DNA of 18,905 nt from CAZSSM01 sp964609385. Its GTDB lineage: Bacteria > Planctomycetota > Planctomycetia > Isosphaerales > Isosphaeraceae. Shown piece by piece: positions 15,321-18,905 of the stretch. The stretch spans positions 1-18,905 of the forward strand of contig CAZSSM010000111.1 in the NCBI GenBank assembly GCA_964609385.1, written 5' to 3'. Each line of letters opens with the position of its first letter. The stretch's first letter is position 1. The translations under genes were made by a program, and so were the position numbers. The notes under the pieces are model-generated. The model worked only from the letters and a program-made list of their open reading frames with translations. It did not search any database and had not been told where the DNA came from.

Positions 15321-16034
15321 TCATCGGATCACGACGGCGAACAGCGTCGCCGGCATGAAGCCCACATTCGGATCGGTCGGCTCCCGTTTGCTCATATTAT
15401 CGTATTCGCGAATGATGCAGCAATCGAGCAGGCGGACGCCGAGGGCTAACGCCTCCACGATCGGCCGGATCGGCGGGATGACGTCGCACTGGAAGTTGAT
15501 TCGTTGCAGCAGGACGGCGATCGTCTCGAAGGGGCGTGTCGTCCCCGACAACGTCTCGATCCGCGACCACTCGTGGAAGAGCATGCGATAGCCATGCGGC
15601 GTGAAGTGGAAATAGTTCTCAGGGGCCCCGTGGAACGAGAAGACGGCGCTGGCCGAGACGACGAGACGGCCTCCCGGGTGCAGGATCCGATGCAATTCCC
15701 CGATGAGGCGGGCCGGATCGGGGATATGTTCGAGCAACCCGGTGCAGACGATCGTACCATAACTCCCCGACTCGATCTGTCCGAGGTTTCGGTAATGCCG
15801 GTCAGCTTCGAGGTCGACCCGGGCTCCAGAAGGCCGGTCGACCACGAAAGAGTTCGGGAACATCGAACGATGGTCGATGTCTCTCGAATGGATGACGAGC
15901 GTCCGAGTGTCCGTCGCAAACTGCCGGCAGAGGGTATCAAGCCGTCTCCGAGTGAGGCGGCCTCGAGACAGGTTAAACCGGCAGAGCTTGAGCCACACAC
16001 CACTCAACGACATACGGATTGAACTTCCTTGCAT
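15321..16034 (-). CDS. Class I SAM-dependent methyltransferase (type 11-like), degenerate SAM loop
   Basis: The gene encodes 237 residues from the ATG at 16034. The in-frame ATG at 16013 (MSLSGVWLKLCRFNLS) has AAGGA upstream and is a good alternative. The region YGTIVCTGLLEHIPDPARLIGEL (92-114), then RILHPGGRLVVSASA (116-130), is the classical Methyltransf_11 strand 4/strand 5 pattern. The preceding motif VDLEAD with D74 is a plausible SAM ribose acid. Motif I, normally a GxGxG loop, reads LVIHSRDID and lacks the glycines, so SAM binding could be altered or the gene may act on an unusual substrate. The SFHGAPENYFHFTPHGYRMLF stretch is frequent in sugar/lipid biosynthesis methyltransferases. 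It is first in the minus operon with the GMC oxidoreductase. Confidence 0.82.
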   Translation of the reverse strand: MQGSSIRMSLSGVWLKLCRFNLSRGRLTRRRLDTLCRQFATDTRTLVIHSRDIDHRSMFPNSFVVDRPSGARVDLEADRHYRNLGQIESGSYGTIVCTGLLEHIPDPARLIGELHRILHPGGRLVVSASAVFSFHGAPENYFHFTPHGYRMLFHEWSRIETLSGTTRPFETIAVLLQRINFQCDVIPPIRPIVEALALGVRLLDCCIIREYDNMSKREPTDPNVGFMPATLFAVVIR

Positions 16035-16373
16035 TCCTAGTCACAAAAATGATCACTGTTCCCATAGAATTTTGTAAGGACAGCCTTCTTAGTAGTGCTG
16101 ACCGTCACGGATTTTGAGGGGCATGCTCGCCCAGTGACGTGACCTGACAAAACGGCCATGATCCGCTGTTCCCGCCGAGCTTCGCCCGGGGGTACGAGCT
16201 GAAGGACGACCGGACGTTGGCCAAACGAGGGCTTCCAATCCGACACGCATCCGCTTGCGGGATGGCACCGCCTGCAGCGGCCGGACCTCGTTCCTTATGT
16301 CCTAATGTCCTACCACAATCAATGGAGCAGGGGATTCGCCCGATCCACCGCTCCTGGCATCCAGGCCACAGGT
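16035..16373. other. Intergenic region between recombinase and methyltransferase
   Basis: This should hold the promoter of the methyltransferase-GMC-HTTM operon. Within about 70 nt of its start, the minus strand shows a weak -35/-10 pair (TTACAA, 17 nt, GATCAT), not strong enough to call. Short open frames here (for example 16217-16408) look like chance or decayed DNA. A small CCTGG/CCAGG inverted repeat follows the recombinase stop, without a T-tract. No RNA gene or repeat is recognised. Confidence 0.4.
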
Positions 16374-17471
16374 CTACAGCGAGATCCGCTCGACGATATT
16401 GCGGCTGACCTGCTTGTCGGTTCGGTTGTAGAGGTCGGTGGTCCGGGCGTCGACGTGACCGAGCAAGTACTGGACCTGCTCCCGGGCCACATCCTGCCTG
16501 AGAAGGTTGGTGGCCGTTGTGGCTCGGAAGCTGTGACAGCTGAAGGTCGACACCGGCAACCCGGCCCTCCCAAGCCTTCGCTTGACGATCCGTAACAGGT
16601 CATTGCCGGTCAGACCTTTATTGGAGTACGAACGGATCTGGCCCCGTCCCCGGGCGGATCGAAATAGGGGCGTCTTGCTGGGCTCGCCGGCGAGGTTCGC
16701 CGTCTTCAGGTAGGTCTCCATCTGGAGCTGGAGGTCGTGCCGGGCGGGGACGAGGTGGACCTTGCCGCCTTTCTCGCCGAAGTGGAACCACCACTGAATT
16801 CCGTCGGAGTAATAGTCCTCGAGCCGAAGCTTGGCCACAGCTCCCGCACGGGCGGCGGTATAGGCTAAAACCATCAGGATGGTCTTATCGCGGAGGCCGA
16901 TCAAGCTGGTCGTGTCGATCGAGGCGAAGAGTCGTTTGACCTGCTTCTCGTCGAAGGCGGGCGTCTTGCCTTCATGGGCGACGTGCTTGGGACCACGGAC
17001 CGAGGAGGCCGGATTGAGCAGCACACCGTGGTAGAGTTGTTGGTTATCGAAGAAGTGGCGTAAGGCGGCGAGGTGCTGCTTCTTGCTGGGTGCCGACAGG
17101 GGCAGTCGATCCTTGTCGACGAGGTGATGTTCGAGATAGTCGCCGATCAGGAACGATGTGACCTGGTGGAGTTCGATCCGGCATTCTTGGCAATATCGGA
17201 GGAACCGATCCACTGCTCGTTTGTAGGCTTTTCTGGTATTGACGTTGGCAATCTTCGCTTTGAAGAAATCGGCATAGGCATACTCAGCGCCTGCACCGGC
17301 GCGACGGACGATCTCGGGGGGAGCGATCTCACGCTTCAGTCGGACCCAGTCATCCCGATTGACCAGGTCGCCCGAATCGCTCGAACGAGTTTGGGTGTCG
17401 GTCGTGGCGACATCGATTTCGATGATTTCGATATCGATTTCAGTTTCAGTTTTGGTCGAGCGGTCTTCCAT
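16374..17471 (-). CDS. Tyrosine recombinase/integrase
   Basis: The gene encodes 365 residues from the ATG at 17471, preceded by GGGGGG; an in-frame ATG at 17498 lies inside the inverted repeat and would add 9 residues. After a disordered acidic N-terminus (to about 50), a SAM-like core-binding domain (about 65-160; AYADFFKAKI, TRKAYKRAVDRFLRYC) precedes the catalytic domain. Catalytic residues: R208 in AYTAARAGAV, a Lys in the GEKGGKVH beta-hairpin (K234 or K237), H313 and R316 in CHSFRATTAT, H339 in LLGHVDARTT, and the nucleophile Y348 in DLYNR. All are intact, so it is probably active. Layout and length resemble XerC/D-like and plasmid or integron-type integrases. Roles include plasmid multimer resolution or integration of the cargo. 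The inverted repeat at 17494-17527 is the obvious candidate recombination or operator site. Confidence 0.93.
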   Translation of the reverse strand: MEDRSTKTETEIDIEIIEIDVATTDTQTRSSDSGDLVNRDDWVRLKREIAPPEIVRRAGAGAEYAYADFFKAKIANVNTRKAYKRAVDRFLRYCQECRIELHQVTSFLIGDYLEHHLVDKDRLPLSAPSKKQHLAALRHFFDNQQLYHGVLLNPASSVRGPKHVAHEGKTPAFDEKQVKRLFASIDTTSLIGLRDKTILMVLAYTAARAGAVAKLRLEDYYSDGIQWWFHFGEKGGKVHLVPARHDLQLQMETYLKTANLAGEPSKTPLFRSARGRGQIRSYSNKGLTGNDLLRIVKRRLGRAGLPVSTFSCHSFRATTATNLLRQDVAREQVQYLLGHVDARTTDLYNRTDKQVSRNIVERISL

Positions 17472-17493
17472 GGCACCCCCCTGCCGTCGAAAA

Positions 17494-17527
17494 TTCATGC
17501 CGAATAATGTCCTTTATTCGGCATGAA
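17494..17527. repeat. Perfect 14-6-14 inverted repeat at the recombinase start, likely core/operator site
   Basis: TTCATGCCGAATAA (17494-17507) and TTATTCGGCATGAA (17514-17527) are perfect inverted copies around a 6-nt asymmetric spacer (TGTCCT). Tyrosine recombinases recognise this shape: dif is 11-6-11, lox is 13-8-13. On the minus strand it also covers a promoter-like TTGCGT, 17 nt, CATTAT that would drive the recombinase gene. So it may be both recombination site and self-repression operator. As RNA it would be a hairpin with AGGA in its loop. Confidence 0.75.
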
Positions 17528-17530
17528 CGC
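17502..17530 (-). promoter_or_regulatory. Promoter-like element of the recombinase gene
   Basis: On the minus strand TTGCGT at 17530-17525 and CATTAT at 17507-17502 are separated by 17 nt. Initiation would fall near 17495, about 24 nt before the ATG at 17471. The match to consensus is partial (4 of 6 in the -10), and the element lies almost wholly within the inverted repeat, which supports autoregulation. Confidence 0.4.
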
Positions 17531-18027
17531 AAGCGAAATGAAGACCAAAACGAAAACAGAATTCCCCTCGTTTGCTTCCTCGAAGTCTGTCGTCGATCTG
17601 CCGATCCGTGACATCCCATGCCGTCGTTGTGTTCGGCAAGCCTCTCCCGATCATCTCCAAGACGACTGTCAGCCTTGATGTAGGTCGACAAGCCGCTCAC
17701 GCCAATTTGCGGCGAAGTTAACGATCAACCATTCGGACCGTCATCCGCCATCGTCGTCGCCGCTAGAAAATGCTGTGAGTGGCAAATCATGTGGTGTCAT
17801 GGGATGGTTTGGATCGAGTAGATTGTTTGCTACCGCCGTCAGGCGTGCCGGTGTTCAAGCCGTGGAAGCCTGCGGAGCCAGCCAAGCTCCAACCGTTCAA
17901 ACCGGCACAGCCTGCGAAGATCGTGATGCAGAAGCCGAAGGCGAAAAGTTAAAAGCTCGCTCACCGACTTCGACGAACACGGATTGTGGCCCTTCTTCCA
18001 CCAAGTCACCATGGCCAGTGGGATTGA
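17528..18027. other. Non-coding or decayed stretch between the recombinase and the toxin-like operon
   Basis: No gene with clear similarity is seen. One weak open frame at 17779-17952 (plus, GTG start after a TGA) has a Lys/Pro/Ala-rich repetitive tail, KPWKPAEPAKLQPFKPAQPAK in pattern, and may be the broken end of a surface or linker protein. Composition is closer to 50-55% GC than the left half. No tRNA, repeat array or terminator is recognised. Confidence 0.35.
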
Positions 18028-18249
18028 TTACGCATCGATCATCACAACGAGCATCGAGAACCCTTCGAATCTGACGCTAACAGATTCACTGCCTTCGCTA
18101 CTTTTCACCATTAAAGCACGCCCCTTCTCAATGGCCTTCACGGTTTTCCCAGACGCTATTCGTGTATTGACTTCGTCAACACCGAAGAATTCGAGTTTTC
18201 CATTGGTTAAACGCAAGCCGACTTCAATCATTTTCTCATGTTCTGTCAT
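18028..18249 (-). CDS. Small unknown protein in a toxin-like operon
   Basis: The gene encodes 73 residues: a helical start (EHEKMIEVGLRL), a charged middle (VDEVNTRIASGKTVKAIEKG) and a strand-rich end (ESVSVRFEGFSMLVVMIDA). No family is recognised. It starts 14 nt inside the preceding S1-like gene, so the two are translationally coupled. In that position it may be a second immunity or accessory protein, but this is inference. The composition is less GC-rich than the left half of the window, suggesting recent acquisition. Confidence 0.6.
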   Translation of the reverse strand: MTEHEKMIEVGLRLTNGKLEFFGVDEVNTRIASGKTVKAIEKGRALMVKSSEGSESVSVRFEGFSMLVVMIDA

Positions 18250-18526
18250 GATGTTCTTGTTGTTCTAGTTTCGTTGGCAGCCCGACTTCGACTTGCTGAC
18301 TCCAGTCACGAAAGCCGAGGACGATACCCTCAATAGCACTGCCGACTGATGGATACTCGTCTGGAGTCTTGTACCCGTCTCGCTCCATCTGTATGCGCTC
18401 AACAATCCCTTCTCGGCTTTCGTCAAGAGCAACGAAAAAACCGAATGGCACATGTCGAATCACTCGGCAATTCACCAGTTCCCCGGCCTTGATTCCTGCT
18501 CTCCAAGCGACTTGGTCATCGGCCAT
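18236..18526 (-). CDS. Small S1-like (OB-fold) protein, possible immunity factor
   Basis: The gene encodes 96 residues. IKAGELVNCRVIRHVPFGFFVALDESREGIVERI, followed by a charged loop and GSAIEGIVLGFRDWSQQVEVGLP, matches the two-part S1 RNA-binding (OB-fold) pattern: GxxVxgxVxxhxxFGxFVxL, a G(I/L)V strand, then a second V(E)GxVxxxD-like half. S1 domains normally bind single-stranded RNA. It begins inside the end of the toxin-like gene (11-nt overlap), so it is co-translated with it. In polymorphic toxin loci the gene after the toxin usually encodes the immunity protein; an S1 fold in that place is the reason for the guess. The alternative is a plain RNA-binding regulator. Confidence 0.7.
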   Translation of the reverse strand: MADDQVAWRAGIKAGELVNCRVIRHVPFGFFVALDESREGIVERIQMERDGYKTPDEYPSVGSAIEGIVLGFRDWSQQVEVGLPTKLEQQEHHDRT

Positions 18527-18905
18527 CTAACAGCCTCCGCTGAGCCTCATTTAACACGGGAAAATCCTCATGGGGAATTGGCAATTCGATCTCGGGGCCG
18601 CCTTGGTATGGAACCTCGTGTCTCCTGATGCGAGCGTCGTCCACGTCTTTCGGAATCTCGACTTCTAGTACGCCATCCCCATAGTGCCGAGCATATTCTT
18701 GCGCCAGTTCACGTTGTCTGGCGAAGTATGCTCGTTGATCCCCTTCGGCAAAGTCGGCTGGATCGAATCCCTCTGAAAGCTGTTTCTGTCCTTTGCCCGG
18801 CTGGGGAGCTTTGTAGATTTTCTCCGTTGCTCCTTTTGGGGCGTTTACAGTGTGTGTGTGTTCAAACCCTTCCCCTACGAGGATCTCATAAGATTGCAGC
18901 GGACA
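18516..18905 (-). CDS. C-terminal end of a toxin-like protein, N-terminus beyond the window
   Basis: The minus frame is open from the right edge to TGA at 18516-18518, 129 residues, with no internal start needed. Visible parts: EILVGEGFEHTHTVNAPKGA, a linker, then YFARQRELAQEYARHYGDGVLEVEIPKDV, then a second strand region (VPYQGGPEIELPIP) and an EDFPVLN end. A helix with AxxYAxxYGxGVLEVEIP, a Gly-rich break and an IPxEDFPVLN close are reminiscent of ADP-ribosyltransferase-like (HYD1-type) toxin tips of RHS and other polymorphic toxins. That is inference from pattern memory, and no catalytic residue is claimed. The S1-like gene follows with an 11-nt overlap, as toxin and immunity genes usually do. 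Upstream domains, needed to settle this, are missing. Confidence 0.5.
   Translation of the reverse strand, partial: CPLQSYEILVGEGFEHTHTVNAPKGATEKIYKAPQPGKGQKQLSEGFDPADFAEGDQRAYFARQRELAQEYARHYGDGVLEVEIPKDVDDARIRRHEVPYQGGPEIELPIPHEDFPVLNEAQRRLLDGR

Overview
The window looks like part of a plasmid, or of a plasmid-derived island, from a high-GC planctomycete, probably of the Isosphaeraceae type. The clues are a GC-rich composition, several GTG starts, overlapping operon genes, and a mix of HTTM proteins, HTH/PIN toxin-antitoxin genes and a degenerate replication/partition block. Taxon and replicon type are inference; no rRNA, tRNA or CRISPR array was seen.

Layout from left to right. (1) 1-1276, minus: a two-domain glycosyltransferase cut by the window edge. 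(2) 1730-2822, plus: a promoter, an HTH antitoxin and a PIN toxin. (3) 3427-4609, minus: a partition operon, a ParA ATPase overlapped by a ribbon-helix-helix (RHH) protein gene. (4) About 4625-5485: non-coding DNA with a very strong 8-bp periodicity, about 105 degenerate octamers starting at the parA ribosome-binding site and containing an AT-rich core. It is best read as a very large centromere/operator for the RHH protein and is the most striking feature here. (5) 5911-7506, minus: a protein with two winged-helix-like regions, the likely replication initiator, with a small overlapping upstream ORF. (6) 8021-8368: wreckage of a RelE/HigB-like toxin gene joined to the tail of an HTH (recombinase-like) gene.

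(7) 8593-16034: a cell-envelope or export cargo block in two convergent operons. Plus: flippase, small one-TM protein (frameshifted), HTTM protein. Minus: methyltransferase, GMC oxidoreductase, small one-TM protein, HTTM protein. The small TM protein/HTTM pair thus occurs twice, facing tail to tail, with a 129-bp antisense overlap. (8) 16374-17471, minus: a tyrosine recombinase whose promoter/start region carries a perfect 14-6-14 inverted repeat, like a recombinase core site. (9) 18028-18905, minus: three overlapping small genes, the C-terminal end of a toxin-like protein, an S1-like protein and a small unknown protein, resembling a polymorphic toxin/immunity locus.

The partition genes, octamer array and initiator-like protein form a plasmid maintenance backbone, with the PIN toxin-antitoxin as an addiction module. 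The recombinase and its site could resolve multimers or mobilise the cargo. The flippase, glycosyltransferase, methyltransferase and GMC oxidoreductase suggest making and moving a glycan or lipid-linked product, with the HTTM pairs as unexplained membrane partners.
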